DNA of 64,000 bases from Limisalsivibrio acetivorans (lineage in GTDB: Bacteria; Chrysiogenota; Deferribacteres; Deferribacterales; Geovibrionaceae). The translations under genes were made by a program, and so were the position numbers. Where the stretch lies: assembly GCF_000421105.1 (NCBI RefSeq), contig NZ_ATWF01000001.1, positions 654,930 through 718,929 of the forward strand, given 5' to 3'. The notes below the pieces were generated by a model. It was not told the DNA's origin. It did not search any database and saw only the letters and a list, made by a program, of their open reading frames with translations. Positions 54,391 to 63,567 of the stretch are shown one piece after another (positions within the stretch are counted from its first letter, which is position 1; each line of letters starts with the position of its first letter).

Positions 54391-55167
54391 TTATACCTCT
54401 GTAATGATTGCCAGTTTGGAGAATTCCTTTATCGTGCGGGTTTCATCGTACTCAAAAAACATGGCATTAAACACCATTTTCCCGTGTTTTTCAACCTCAT
54501 ATTTCCGAGGAACACCGCTCAGAAATCGCTCTGTAGGGGCTTTTTTGTTCATTCCGATAATACCTTCGTATGATCCTGTCATCCCGACATCTGTGAGGTA
54601 AAGTGTACCTCCCGGCAATAATCTGTCGTCGTTTGTCTGTACATGGGTGTGGGTTCCGATAACGGCTCCGGCACGGCTATCCGCATAGTTGCCAAAGGCG
54701 CATTTCTCGCTGGTGGCCTCTGCATGGAAATCCACCAGGATAAAGCTGTCCTCTATCTCGGGGTACAGCTCATCGAACTTTCTGAAAGGGCAGTCGGAAA
54801 GCGGCATGAACACCCTGCCCATAAGATTGACCAGGGTGAACCGTTCTCCGTTCTTCTCCATGCTAACCCACCCCTTACCGGGGGTACCCTCGGGGTAGTT
54901 GGCGGGTCTGCATAGATTTTCAAGACTGCCGATGAAGTTCTCGGAACCCTTCACATCAAAAATGTGGTTCCCGGAGCTCATAAGATCAACCCCGGCAGTC
55001 TTTAGTTCTTTGTATATAGGTTCTGTTATACCGAATCCATGGGCGGAGTTCTCGACATTAACACATATAATGTCCAGCGCCATCTCTTCCCGGAGACGGG
55101 GGAGACTGTTTTTAAGGAGCCTGCGCCCCGGTCTCCCCATCACATCACCTACGTGGAGTACTCTCAT
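54391..55167 (-). CDS. YmdB family metallophosphoesterase
   Basis: A 258-residue binuclear-metal phosphoesterase. The start MRVLHVGDVMGRPGRRLL, NVENSAHGFG, SSGNHIFD and AVIGTHTHVQTNDDRLLPGG supply the metal ligands. In Bacillus YmdB hydrolyses 2',3'-cyclic nucleotides and affects biofilm. It lies 4 bases downstream of rny, a widely conserved pair suggesting a link to RNA turnover. Confidence 0.94.
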   Translation of the reverse strand: MRVLHVGDVMGRPGRRLLKNSLPRLREEMALDIICVNVENSAHGFGITEPIYKELKTAGVDLMSSGNHIFDVKGSENFIGSLENLCRPANYPEGTPGKGWVSMEKNGERFTLVNLMGRVFMPLSDCPFRKFDELYPEIEDSFILVDFHAEATSEKCAFGNYADSRAGAVIGTHTHVQTNDDRLLPGGTLYLTDVGMTGSYEGIIGMNKKAPTERFLSGVPRKYEVEKHGKMVFNAMFFEYDETRTIKEFSKLAIITEV

Positions 55168-55171
55168 TTAA

Positions 55172-56731
55172 TTACTTAGCATATCCCACAGAACGGGCTT
55201 CCCGTATTACTGTTACACGAATCTGCCCGGGATATGTGAGTTCCTCCTCTATCTTCTTGCTGATATCCTTGGAAAGGGTAACCAGTCTTTCATCGTTAAC
55301 CTTGTCCGGCTCAACAACGATGCGGACCTCACGTCCAGCCTGGATCGCATAGCACTTGCTTACGCCGTCGAAGGAGTTTGCAATCTCCTCAAGGTTTTCA
55401 AGACGCTTAAGGTAGGATTCGAGAACCTCCCTTCTTGCGCCGGGTCTGGATGCGGATATCGCATCGGCGGACTGAACGAGAACGGATTCAACGCACTTGA
55501 ACTCCTCCTCGCCGTGGTGGGAGGCGATGGCGTTAAGAACCCTCCAGTCCTCCTTATATTTCTTTGCAACCTCAAGGCCTATCTCGGTGTGGGAGCCTTC
55601 GCTCTCATAATCGATGGCCTTTCCTATATCGTGGAGCAGACCTGCACGTTTGGCGATCTTCTCGTTAAGCCCAAGCTCCGCAGCCATTGTGCCGCATATC
55701 CTTGCGACTTCAATGGAGTGGCCGAGTACGTTCTGGCCGTAGCTTGTTCTGTACTTAAGCCTGCCGATAAGCTTGGTGATCTCTTTATGCACACCGTGGA
55801 CTCCAAGGTCAAACAGGGTCTGCTCACCAACCTCAAGTACGTGCTTATCAAGCTCCTGCTTGCATTTATCCTGAAGTTCCTCGATCCTTGCGGGGTGGAT
55901 ACGTCCATCGGTGATGAGCCTTTCAAGGGTCATCTTGGCGATCTCCCTTCTGTAGGGGTCGTAGGATGAGAGGATTACAGCCTCGGGTGTGTCGTCCACA
56001 ATAATGTCAACGCCGGTGACGCTTTCAAAGGTGCGGATATTTCTACCCTCTCGGCCGATGATCCTTCCCTTCATCTCATCGTTGGGGAGGTTCACAACGG
56101 ATACGGATATCTCGCCCACATATTCGGGAGCGCATCTCTGTACGGCGGTGGCGATGATGCTTCTCGCCTTCTTGTCCGCCTCGGATTTGGTCTGCTCTTC
56201 GATCTCGCGGAGCTCTCTGGCCGCCTCGATCTTGGCATCCTCAAGGAGCTCGCTAACGAGAAGCTGTTTCGCCTCTTCCCTTGTCATGGTGGCGATCTTC
56301 TCGATCTCGTTGATCATGTTGTTGCGGAGGTTCTCCGCCTCTTCACGAACCTTGTCCACGGACTTTAGCTTATCTTCCGCTTCTTGGTTCTTCCTGGCTA
56401 CCTGCTCCTCTTTCTTCTCAATGGAGCTCATCTTGTTGTCGATAGCCTCTTCCTTCTGGATAAGCCTTTTCTCCTGCTGGGATAGTTCCTTCTTCTTCTC
56501 TTTAACCTCACGGTCAAGCTCCTGCTTCCCTTTATATACGAGGTCTTTGGACTCCAGCTTACCCTCTTTGACAATCTCGTCCGCCTCTTTTCTGGCTCTG
56601 GACATGATGTCTTCTGCTGTCTTGTTTAGTTTGATGTTTTCCGCTTCGTTTCTTCTTTTCTGATAAAGCATGCCGGCCATACCGCCTATGACGAGGCTGG
56701 CAATAACGAGCAATGTATGTAGGCTGCTCAT
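55172..56731 (-). CDS. rny: ribonuclease Y
   Basis: A membrane-anchored endoribonuclease of 519 residues that starts mRNA decay. It has an N-terminal helix (~5-22), a long coiled coil rich in Lys/Glu (~30-190), a KH domain ([21 protein letters not shown]) and an HD domain ([19 protein letters not shown]). It overlaps the folate gene by 4 bases. Confidence 0.97.
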   Translation of the reverse strand: MSSLHTLLVIASLVIGGMAGMLYQKRRNEAENIKLNKTAEDIMSRARKEADEIVKEGKLESKDLVYKGKQELDREVKEKKKELSQQEKRLIQKEEAIDNKMSSIEKKEEQVARKNQEAEDKLKSVDKVREEAENLRNNMINEIEKIATMTREEAKQLLVSELLEDAKIEAARELREIEEQTKSEADKKARSIIATAVQRCAPEYVGEISVSVVNLPNDEMKGRIIGREGRNIRTFESVTGVDIIVDDTPEAVILSSYDPYRREIAKMTLERLITDGRIHPARIEELQDKCKQELDKHVLEVGEQTLFDLGVHGVHKEITKLIGRLKYRTSYGQNVLGHSIEVARICGTMAAELGLNEKIAKRAGLLHDIGKAIDYESEGSHTEIGLEVAKKYKEDWRVLNAIASHHGEEEFKCVESVLVQSADAISASRPGARREVLESYLKRLENLEEIANSFDGVSKCYAIQAGREVRIVVEPDKVNDERLVTLSKDISKKIEEELTYPGQIRVTVIREARSVGYAK

Positions 56732-57264
56732 TGTTTCCTCCTGTATGTGGAATCCGCCGTAAAGATCGTATCAACCGGTATATCGTGCTTCTCCGGGTAT
56801 ACGCTCTCAACGAGCTGGAATCTGTATGCAAATGCCGCCTTCATCCCTGTTTTTATTTTTGGGAGAAAACGGTCGTAAAAACCGCCGCCGTAGCCGAGTC
56901 TGTAAAAATCCTTATCAAAGGCGAGACCTGGCACAACAACGATATCAAATGTTTCTCGGGGCTCTATCTCAGATGGCTGGGAGATGCCGTAAGCACCGTC
57001 CACAAGCCCTGAGGAAAACCGCCCCGTATAGAGTTCCCTCCCCTGCACGACGGGGAGAAAGACCTCCATTCCATTGTTTTCAAGTTTACTGATTAGCGTT
57101 TCTGTCTGCACCTCATTTCTGCAGTCTATATACAAGAGGCAGTTTCCGGCGCCCCGGGCTTCATTAAAAAAACGCTCGGTTACCGCTGCAGAAACCTCCT
57201 CAATATAGCTTTTTTCCAGACCCTCTCTGATGCCGAGCATCTCAGTGCGGAGAGCCTTTTTCAT
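56728..57264 (-). CDS. 5-formyltetrahydrofolate cyclo-ligase
   Basis: A 178-residue ATP-dependent enzyme that recycles 5-formyl-THF to methenyl-THF. The C-terminal [15 protein letters not shown] is the nucleotide-binding signature, and [10 protein letters not shown] precedes it. The ATG at 57264 starts 1 base after the rarA stop and has AAGGA 8 bases before it; ATG 57285 with AGGAG is a possible alternative. The order zapA-6S RNA-...-this gene mirrors the zapA-ssrS-ygfA locus of proteobacteria. Confidence 0.93.
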   Translation of the reverse strand: MKKALRTEMLGIREGLEKSYIEEVSAAVTERFFNEARGAGNCLLYIDCRNEVQTETLISKLENNGMEVFLPVVQGRELYTGRFSSGLVDGAYGISQPSEIEPRETFDIVVVPGLAFDKDFYRLGYGGGFYDRFLPKIKTGMKAAFAYRFQLVESVYPEKHDIPVDTIFTADSTYRRKQ

Positions 57265-57265
57265 C

Positions 57266-58480
57266 TCAGTATTCCTTCCAGTCATCCCAGAGTCTCCTGA
57301 GACGTTCACTTATCTTTGCCTCAAATCCGGACTCCATGGGCTTATAGAACTGCAGCCCCTCATCCGTGTACTTCTGTCGCACAAACTCCCCTTTATCAAA
57401 GGGGTATTTGTATCCCTCCCCGGAGGTGCGCAGTATCTCGGGCACCCTGGGGTTGTTCTTTGCGAGGTAGTCCCTCGCTGAATGCATTGCAGCGTAGCTC
57501 CGGTTGCTTTTGGGGCAGGAGGCGAGAAACGTTACCACATGGGCGAAGATTATATCCCCCTCCGGCCGGCCTACGCTTGTGAAGGCTTCATAGGCGGAGT
57601 TTGCAAAAACGAGGGCATCGGGGAATGCGTTTCCGATATCCTCGCTGGCGGAGATGAGAAGCCTTCTGAATATCACCTCCGGCGCAACTCCGCTGTCCAG
57701 TAGTTTAAGCCCCCAGACAAGGGCCGCATCGGGGTCTGTACCCCTTATGCTCTTGATCATAGCAGAGAGGAGATCGTAATGCTCATCGGTGTTGTAGGTT
57801 CCGCCGGTTACGAAGTCCTCAACACCCTCGAGCCCAAGTGTAAGCTTATCCCCTTCGAATCTTCCTTTGACAGCGGCCAGTTCCAGAATATTCAGGAACC
57901 TTCTGCCATCACCCAGGGATATCTGCCTGCACCTTGCAAGCTCCTCTTCGTCGTACAGCACCTCGTTTACCGAGTACTGTTTTTTAATGTAGTCAATGCC
58001 TTTCAAAAAAAGTTCATCCAGCGCTTTTTCGTCCAGAGAGCTGAACTCAAAGACAAAACTCCGGGAGCGGAGCGGCTGGGTGAGGTTGTGATAGGGATTC
58101 TCCGTGGAGGCTCCTATCAGCTTGGCGTGCTTACCGTCAATAACCTTGAGCAGGAGGTCCTGCTGGGTCTTGCTGAAACGGTGCAACTCGTCTATGAAGA
58201 CGATCGCCTCTTTGCCGTAATGCTTCGTTGTTTCGATTATGCTTTTTATATCCGAGGAACCGGAGGTGGACGCATGGAGCCTGAAAAAGGGAAGATGCAG
58301 AAACTCCCCTATAAGCTCCGCCGTGGTGGTTTTTCCACTGCCGGGAGGGCCTATGAATATGAGCGATTCGAAGTTGCCGCTCTCCACAAGCTTTAAAAAT
58401 ACAGCGTCATCCCCGAAAAGATGAGACTGCCCGGCTATATCCTGAAACCCTCTCGGGCGTAATTCTTCCAGTATCCTCAT
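57266..58480 (-). CDS. rarA: replication-associated recombination protein RarA (MgsA)
   Basis: A clamp-loader-like AAA+ ATPase of 404 residues acting at stalled replication forks. Walker A is GPPGSGKTTTAELIG, Walker B is IVFIDELHRF, sensor 1 is LIGASTENPYHNLT, and the C-terminal tetramerisation region contains CPKSNRSYAAMHSARDYL. The start ATG lies immediately after the T-run that ends the 6S RNA, leaving no space for a normal ribosome site other than the RNA's own 3' stem. Confidence 0.95.
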   Translation of the reverse strand: MRILEELRPRGFQDIAGQSHLFGDDAVFLKLVESGNFESLIFIGPPGSGKTTTAELIGEFLHLPFFRLHASTSGSSDIKSIIETTKHYGKEAIVFIDELHRFSKTQQDLLLKVIDGKHAKLIGASTENPYHNLTQPLRSRSFVFEFSSLDEKALDELFLKGIDYIKKQYSVNEVLYDEEELARCRQISLGDGRRFLNILELAAVKGRFEGDKLTLGLEGVEDFVTGGTYNTDEHYDLLSAMIKSIRGTDPDAALVWGLKLLDSGVAPEVIFRRLLISASEDIGNAFPDALVFANSAYEAFTSVGRPEGDIIFAHVVTFLASCPKSNRSYAAMHSARDYLAKNNPRVPEILRTSGEGYKYPFDKGEFVRQKYTDEGLQFYKPMESGFEAKISERLRRLWDDWKEY

Positions 58481-58498
58481 AAAAAAACAAGCCCCCGC
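58481..58498 (-). terminator. T-run at the 3' end of 6S RNA
   Basis: The GC-rich 3' arm GCGGGGGC of the 6S closing stem is followed by TTG and seven T residues, then directly by the rarA ATG. With the base-paired 5' arm 170 nt away it could act as an intrinsic terminator or merely end the processed RNA. Confidence 0.55.
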
Positions 58499-58670
58499 AA
58501 ACGCCGTTTATGAAGAAAATATTGTAGCCCTGTAAACCAGGGCGGAGGAATCGCGGCTGCATTAGGCTTCCCGCCGAGGGCGGGTCTGCACACAACAACC
58601 AGCAGTCATCCTCCTGTTGTAAGGTGTTGGCTCCAAACTTCCTTCATTTCACGAACGCCGCAGGGGCCAT
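58488..58670 (-). ncRNA. ssrS: 6S RNA
   Basis: About 183 nt on the minus strand with the 6S fold. The closing stem pairs GCCCCTGC with GCGGGGGC and then GTTCGTGAA with TTCATAAAC. The 5' side of the bubble reads TTTGGAGCCAACACC, typical of the family. An upper stem GGAGGA/TTCCTCC leads to hairpin CCCGCC-ctc-GGCGGG and the GGGAAGCCTAATGCAGCCGC segment, like GAGAAGCCTTAAAACTGCGA of E. coli. The 3' bubble hairpin GCCCTG/CAGGGC precedes the return strand. It mimics an open promoter and holds sigma-70 RNA polymerase in stationary phase. The setting next to zapA and near the folate cyclo-ligase gene is the classical one. Confidence 0.9.
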
Positions 58671-58672
58671 TC

Positions 58673-58966
58673 TTAAGCGGTATCTATCTTATCAAGCTTC
58701 TCGGTGAGCCTGTCTACAAGTTCAGACAGTTTATTCCGCTCATCGTTAAGCTTTATATTATCCATCATAACGCTTAAACCGGCCAATGCCGTGTTGCGCT
58801 GAGTATTAATGACGCTGGAGCTTTTGCGGATCTCTTCGATCCTCTCCTCAAGAAGCTCCGCCGCTTTAAGCACAGCCTCTTCTTCGTCAGTCTTTATAGA
58901 GCAGAGTACCCCGCCGATGGTAACATCAACCTTTTTGGAGTCCACTTTATTGCTCCCAAGGGTCAT
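58673..58966 (-). CDS. zapA: cell division protein ZapA
   Basis: A 97-residue FtsZ-ring stabiliser. The N-terminal KKVDVTIGGVLCSIKTDEEEAVLKAAELLEERI globular head is followed by NTQRNTALAGLSVMMDNIKLNDE and a coiled-coil tail, the ZapA pattern. It overlaps the zapB-like gene as ATGA, and the 6S RNA begins within 5 bases of its stop. Confidence 0.93.
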   Translation of the reverse strand: MTLGSNKVDSKKVDVTIGGVLCSIKTDEEEAVLKAAELLEERIEEIRKSSSVINTQRNTALAGLSVMMDNIKLNDERNKLSELVDRLTEKLDKIDTA

Positions 58967-59169
58967 TCACCCTGTTGATCGATTCTTTCGATGAGGCTCT
59001 CAACCCGTTCTTTTATATTCAGCCTTTCAGACTTGAGGGTCTCGTTCTCACCCTCCAACTCTGCGATGCGTTCTTTCAGCTCTGCATTCTCGGTTCGGAG
59101 ATTATCCCTTTGAGATAATAATCTCTCAACCTTGTCATATAAGATATTCATCTTATCCATTAATTCCAT
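58963..59169 (-). CDS. ZapB-like coiled-coil protein
   Basis: An almost entirely coiled-coil protein of ~68 residues (heptad-like ERLLSQRDNLRTENAELKER). Size, composition and position before zapA suggest a ZapB-type Z-ring linker; sequence alone cannot prove it. The start is chosen at ATG 59169. A predicted promoter would begin transcription at about 59170, making this a leaderless start; ATGs at 59160 and 59151 are alternatives. Confidence 0.8.
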   Translation of the reverse strand: MELMDKMNILYDKVERLLSQRDNLRTENAELKERIAELEGENETLKSERLNIKERVESLIERIDQQGE

Positions 59170-59176
59170 AACAAAT

Positions 59177-59204
59177 TTATTACATAATTCCATGAATTTG
59201 TCAA
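59177..59204 (-). promoter_or_regulatory. possible promoter of the zapB-zapA operon
   Basis: On the minus strand TTGACA (59199-59204), 16 bases and TAATAA (59177-59182). The -35 is perfect; the -10 matches three of six. The implied start coincides with the ATG at 59169. Confidence 0.45.
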
Positions 59205-59300
59205 TAATCCAGAATTGGTTATCTGACTTGCATCTGAGCCTGATTCATGGTTAAAAAGGGGTACGAAAGCAAATAAATCTTAACGAGGTATATATTAGCT

Positions 59301-60779
59301 ATGAAGAACATTGTTGCATTACTCACTTTTATAATGATCCTCACGGCCGTTCTTTCCTGTGACTCACCCTACTTCACAAAGAAGTCAGACAACTCAACAT
59401 CCGGCTCAGGGGCATACGCAGAGCTGACTATGGCGGATGTTATCCAAAACAGTGACAACAACACCCGAAAGATTATGGGCAAGATGAACCAGACACAGCG
59501 TATGCTTGAGGAGATCAAAAAGGAAACAACTCAGGCCGCTGGGGCATCGGACGAGAAGATGATGAACTTCCTCAAGGATGAGGTAAGCATTATTAACAGC
59601 CGGATAAACGAAACGGGCAGGGAGCTTAAGGCATATGTGGACAGCTCCATGGGCGGCTTGAACGAGCTTAAGGAGATCCGTTCCGACATTAGAGGACTTG
59701 TGGAATCAAGGCTCAACAACGTTATTAAAACCGTCGCGGGGATGATGGCGGTTATGATACTTGTGCTTATAGTCACATTGCTTGTAATGAGGTCCACCGT
59801 TAACTCCCTCAAGAAGCAGATAGCCTCCCTTGTAGAAAGCGAAAAAACCAGCCATACAGCCTCACCCGTTGCCGAGCCCGCCAAAGAGACGTACACCAAC
59901 GGCGAAGAGCTTGAAACCGTTGTGGAGAAGATTGGCGTACGCTACAAAGAGGTTGAGGAGCTGAGAAAGGAGAATCAGGAGCTTATATCCACAGCAAGCG
60001 CAGTCCCCAGACCTGCAAAAAGCATGAAGGATGCAGCGGCAAAGCTCGCCGAAGATGTGGCATTCCTCAAGGATGCGGGCTATCCCCTTAAGGCAGAGGA
60101 CTACTTCTGCCTCGCACTGAACTATGAATACAAGAAGGACTACGGCCGTGCTTCGGACCTCTTCCGCAAGGCCGCTGATATGGACGCATCCCTCGCACCG
60201 GCATGGTTCCATGCGGGATTCTGCTTCTATATGGAGAAGAAGTACGAAAAAGCTTCCGAGATGTTTGAGGCGGCTGTTAACGCAGACGGCACAAGCTTTG
60301 ATGCCTACTTCAACCTCGGAAACACATACTCCAAGATGAAGGACTACGAAAAGGCTGTTAACGCATACAGGAACGCCGTGGCTCTTAACGACAGCGATGC
60401 GGCTGCCTACAACAATATGGCCCACGCCCTCTATCTTTCCGATGAAAAGGAAGAGGCGGTTAAGGCATACAACAGAGCCGTTGAGATAAAGCCTGACTAC
60501 CACGAAGCGCTTCACAACCTCGGCATCATACAGTCATCACTCGGAGATGATAAAGCCGCCGAAGAGAGCTATACCAAAGCACTTTCAATAAAAGAGGATA
60601 AACACGAATCCGTATACAATCTCGCATGCATTAAAGCACAGGCGGGTGACAGGGATGAGGCTCTTAACCTTCTCGAAAGGGCTGTGGAGCTCAAAAAGGA
60701 TTACGCCGCCAAGGCTCTTTCCGATGAGGACTTCGATAGTCTCAAGGATGATGAACGTTTTAAGGAGATTACTGGATAA
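59301..60779 (+). CDS. TPR-repeat membrane protein with lipobox-like start
   Basis: A 492-residue protein. The N-terminus MKNIVALLTFIMILTAVLSC looks like a lipoprotein signal with Cys20. A helical Asn/Lys/Glu-rich region (~40-140) follows, then a second hydrophobic helix (~145-163) followed by basic residues. The C-terminal ~230 residues are about six TPR units (e.g. AYFNLGNTYSKMKDYEKAVNAYRNA). If both N-terminal elements are real, the TPR part lies in the cytoplasm. It is a protein-protein scaffold; partners are unknown. It is divergent from the zapB operon. Confidence 0.85.
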   Translation: MKNIVALLTFIMILTAVLSCDSPYFTKKSDNSTSGSGAYAELTMADVIQNSDNNTRKIMGKMNQTQRMLEEIKKETTQAAGASDEKMMNFLKDEVSIINSRINETGRELKAYVDSSMGGLNELKEIRSDIRGLVESRLNNVIKTVAGMMAVMILVLIVTLLVMRSTVNSLKKQIASLVESEKTSHTASPVAEPAKETYTNGEELETVVEKIGVRYKEVEELRKENQELISTASAVPRPAKSMKDAAAKLAEDVAFLKDAGYPLKAEDYFCLALNYEYKKDYGRASDLFRKAADMDASLAPAWFHAGFCFYMEKKYEKASEMFEAAVNADGTSFDAYFNLGNTYSKMKDYEKAVNAYRNAVALNDSDAAAYNNMAHALYLSDEKEEAVKAYNRAVEIKPDYHEALHNLGIIQSSLGDDKAAEESYTKALSIKEDKHESVYNLACIKAQAGDRDEALNLLERAVELKKDYAAKALSDEDFDSLKDDERFKEITG

Positions 60780-60989
60780 ATGAAAGAGGTTCTGCTCTGG
60801 GGAGTCCCGCTTGCACTGCTTGGCTTCATCTTTTTTAAGGTTTCGGACCGTTTTGTCCGGAAGACCATAAAGGTGATGGACAGTGCGGAGCGGGACAAAC
60901 CGGAGCCTAACCGAGACCCTTGGTTCTCCCTTGTTCTCCCTGTTGTGCTTATACTTTTTATTTTTTTACTCCTTATGATGGTGGAGTAA
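60780..60989 (+). CDS. small two-helix membrane protein
   Basis: A 69-residue protein with an N-terminal helix (VLLWGVPLALLGFIFF), a basic/charged loop of ~25 residues (SDRFVRKTIK...PEPNRDP) and a second helix (FSLVLPVVLILFIFLLLMM). Its ATG directly follows the TPR gene stop, so translation is coupled. No family is recognised; it may be a membrane partner of the TPR protein. Confidence 0.72.
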   Translation: MKEVLLWGVPLALLGFIFFKVSDRFVRKTIKVMDSAERDKPEPNRDPWFSLVLPVVLILFIFLLLMMVE

Positions 60990-61059
60990 TTATTGCGCTA
61001 AATGAAGAAAAATTATAAATTAAGACATGAGAAGTTAATATACCCAAGGATACTGACAT

Positions 61060-62274
61060 ATGAGTAAAGACTGGTTCATAGGCAGACAGCCCATACTGGA
61101 CAGAGAAGAGAAGATTACAGCCTATGAGATTCTGTTCAGAAGCGGAAACGCCGGAGGTGCAAACGTTCAGGATAACCTCGCCGCAACCTCCAGCGTTCTG
61201 GTGAACACTTTGCAGAACTTCGGCGTAGAAAACCTCCTTCAGGAGAAGACAGGTTTCATTAATATCGATGAAACGGTTCTCGATTCCGGTGTTCTTGACA
61301 TACTTCCTCCAGAAAAATTTATCCTTGAACTGCTGGAGACAACGAAGGTTGATTTCGAGGTACTGCAAAAGGTGCATGAATACAAGGAGAAAGGCTTCTC
61401 CTTCGCCCTTGATGACTTCATCTTTGAGGATGAGTATCTCAACAACTTCAAAGAGCTGTACGATGTGGTTGATGTTATCAAGGTCGATTTTATGGACTCC
61501 GATCGAAAAAAACTCATAGACAACATGGAAATGCTTAAGGGTTTCAAAGTAAAGCTTCTGGCAGAAAAGGTTGAAACAAGAGAGGAGTTTGAGCTTTGCA
61601 AGGAACTCGGCTTCGACCTCTTTCAGGGCTACTACTTCGCCAAGCCCTCCATGCTGAGCAAGAAGAAGGATATTGACCCATCCAAACTCGCCATCATAAA
61701 CCTTGTGAACATGCTAAGAAAGGATACGGAAATAGAGGACCTTGAAAAGGAGCTTAAAGCCAACCCTGAGCTTAACCTGAGCCTGCTTAAGTTCATCAAC
61801 TCATCCGCCTTCTTCCTGCGTTCTTCGGTGAACTCTATCCGCCACGCCATATCATTGCTGGGGAGGACCAATCTATCCAAATGGCTCACACTCCTACTCT
61901 ACGCCACAGGGGATGCTGACCCGGATGAGAACCCGCTCCTTCAAACCGCCCAGATTCGTGCAAAGACCCTTGAGGCACTTCTCTCTAAAGGGAAAGGATA
62001 CGACAGCGATTTCATCGAGAAGGCTTATCTCGCAGGGCTTCTTTCGATTCTGGATGTGGTATTCTCCGCTCCCTTCGAGGATTTCATCGATCAATTCAAC
62101 ATATCAGAGGAGATAAAAGCCGCAGTTACCGATGGTGAAGGCAGACTGGGAAAGCTTCTGGATCTTATGCAAAAGGTTGAGGAATATGATATAGCAGGGT
62201 TCAATGAGATTCTGGATGAGTTCGGATTCTCCATGGAACAGCTTTCCGAGGCAAGGCTTGAGGGGCTCACATAG
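61060..62274 (+). CDS. EAL-HDOD domain protein (YuxH-like)
   Basis: A 404-residue soluble signalling protein: an N-terminal EAL-type domain (~5-205) and a C-terminal HDOD domain (~205-404). EAL features are partly altered: YEILFRSG replaces the EAL motif, and FALDDFIF, IKVDF, AEKVET and QGYYFAKP are recognisable. Loss of several metal ligands suggests it binds rather than cleaves c-di-GMP, as expected for YuxH proteins; this is inference. AAGGA lies 10 bases before the ATG. It is a separate unit from the TPR pair. Confidence 0.92.
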   Translation: MSKDWFIGRQPILDREEKITAYEILFRSGNAGGANVQDNLAATSSVLVNTLQNFGVENLLQEKTGFINIDETVLDSGVLDILPPEKFILELLETTKVDFEVLQKVHEYKEKGFSFALDDFIFEDEYLNNFKELYDVVDVIKVDFMDSDRKKLIDNMEMLKGFKVKLLAEKVETREEFELCKELGFDLFQGYYFAKPSMLSKKKDIDPSKLAIINLVNMLRKDTEIEDLEKELKANPELNLSLLKFINSSAFFLRSSVNSIRHAISLLGRTNLSKWLTLLLYATGDADPDENPLLQTAQIRAKTLEALLSKGKGYDSDFIEKAYLAGLLSILDVVFSAPFEDFIDQFNISEEIKAAVTDGEGRLGKLLDLMQKVEEYDIAGFNEILDEFGFSMEQLSEARLEGLT

Positions 62275-62347
62275 CAAAGGGTTGCAGCAGGGTGTAATCG
62301 ATACTTAAATCACGGACGGGTAATACATAATCCTCCAGCGAGAAGTG

Positions 62348-63457
62348 TTACGATTGCGGAAAGTCCACCCATACCTTGGTAGTACCGTCAACAGATTCGA
62401 AGCCCATATTGGCACCAACGGTTTTCGCTGTGAGCCATGCGGAATATGTACCCAGACCGGTACCATGCTCCTTTCCACAGGTTGAGTATTTATCAAAGAA
62501 ACAATCCCTTAAGTTCTCCGGAACCAATCCGCTGTTCTCTATCTCCAGTCGCTTAACATCGTCAACCTCATTCAGGCGTATATGCACCCGCCCACCTTTC
62601 GGAGAAGCCTCGACAGCGTTCTTAAGCAGGTTTCCCACCATTGTGTAGCACAGGAGTCTCTCTCCGGGCACAAAGAAGCCTGCATCGAAGTAGCATGAGC
62701 ACCCGTTCACTGTAAGCATCACCTCCACACCGATACGTGTGGCATAGGACATAAGATCCTCGATGGACTTATCGCATATCTCGATGAGATCCACCGATAC
62801 CTTCTTAAGATTATAGGTTCCAAGCTCCATACGCAGAAGATCGTGGGAGCGGTTTATCATATGTAGCATTGTATTGGCGGATTCTCTGATCTTCTCAAGG
62901 AGCATCTTCTCCTCCTCGCTGAAGGAGGATGACATGAGCAGAAGATCGGGCACATTCATGATACCCACCAGTGGCTGTTTCAGATCATGCTTTGTGATCC
63001 GCTCAACATCCTCACGAAGCCTTGCCGCCTCGAGAAGCTGATTGTTTTTTTCCTCAATACTCTGGCGCATACGAATTGATTCCACATGATTACGCACACG
63101 CATGCGCACCTTGGACGTGTTGACAGGCTTTGTAAGATAATCGATAGCACCCAGTTCAAGACCCTTCTCTTCGTCCACAGGGTCGCCCATAGCGGTAATG
63201 AAGATTACAGGGATATCGGCAGAACGGCTGTCCTCCTTGATCCTTCTGCATACTTCAAAGCCGTCCATTCCGGGCATCATGATATCCAAAAGGACAAGTG
63301 CCGGGGGATTCCCGCTAAAAATCTTATCAAGAGCCTCTCTGCCGCTTCGGGCTGACTCAACTTCATAATCCCTCTTAAGGCACTCCGTAAGCAGGCTGAT
63401 ATTAACAGGTTCATCATCCACAACAAGAATAATCTCCCGCTCATCATCGAGGGGCAT
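62348..63457 (-). CDS. receiver-histidine kinase hybrid
   Basis: A 369-residue soluble protein. The N-terminal receiver domain (~8-125) has VVDDE and the phosphoacceptor in LVLLDIMMPGMDGFE; a short coiled coil follows. The HisKA-type region has the H-box ITKHDLKQPLVGIM and the HATPase domain has LLKNAVEAS and KEHGTGLGTYSAW. Hybrid proteins with the receiver first are usually midway relays. GGAGG 6 bases before the ATG at 63457 sets the start. It is divergent from, or upstream of, the truncated EAL gene on the same strand. Confidence 0.93.
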   Translation of the reverse strand: MPLDDEREIILVVDDEPVNISLLTECLKRDYEVESARSGREALDKIFSGNPPALVLLDIMMPGMDGFEVCRRIKEDSRSADIPVIFITAMGDPVDEEKGLELGAIDYLTKPVNTSKVRMRVRNHVESIRMRQSIEEKNNQLLEAARLREDVERITKHDLKQPLVGIMNVPDLLLMSSSFSEEEKMLLEKIRESANTMLHMINRSHDLLRMELGTYNLKKVSVDLIEICDKSIEDLMSYATRIGVEVMLTVNGCSCYFDAGFFVPGERLLCYTMVGNLLKNAVEASPKGGRVHIRLNEVDDVKRLEIENSGLVPENLRDCFFDKYSTCGKEHGTGLGTYSAWLTAKTVGANMGFESVDGTTKVWVDFPQS

Positions 63458-63567
63458 AATCAACCTCCATCTTAACAAAACGTATATGATACTTGATAAA
63501 AAATATCATATTGAAGGGCTGATAACAAGTTTACTTGGATTAAAATGAAAATATCGAAATGAACAGC

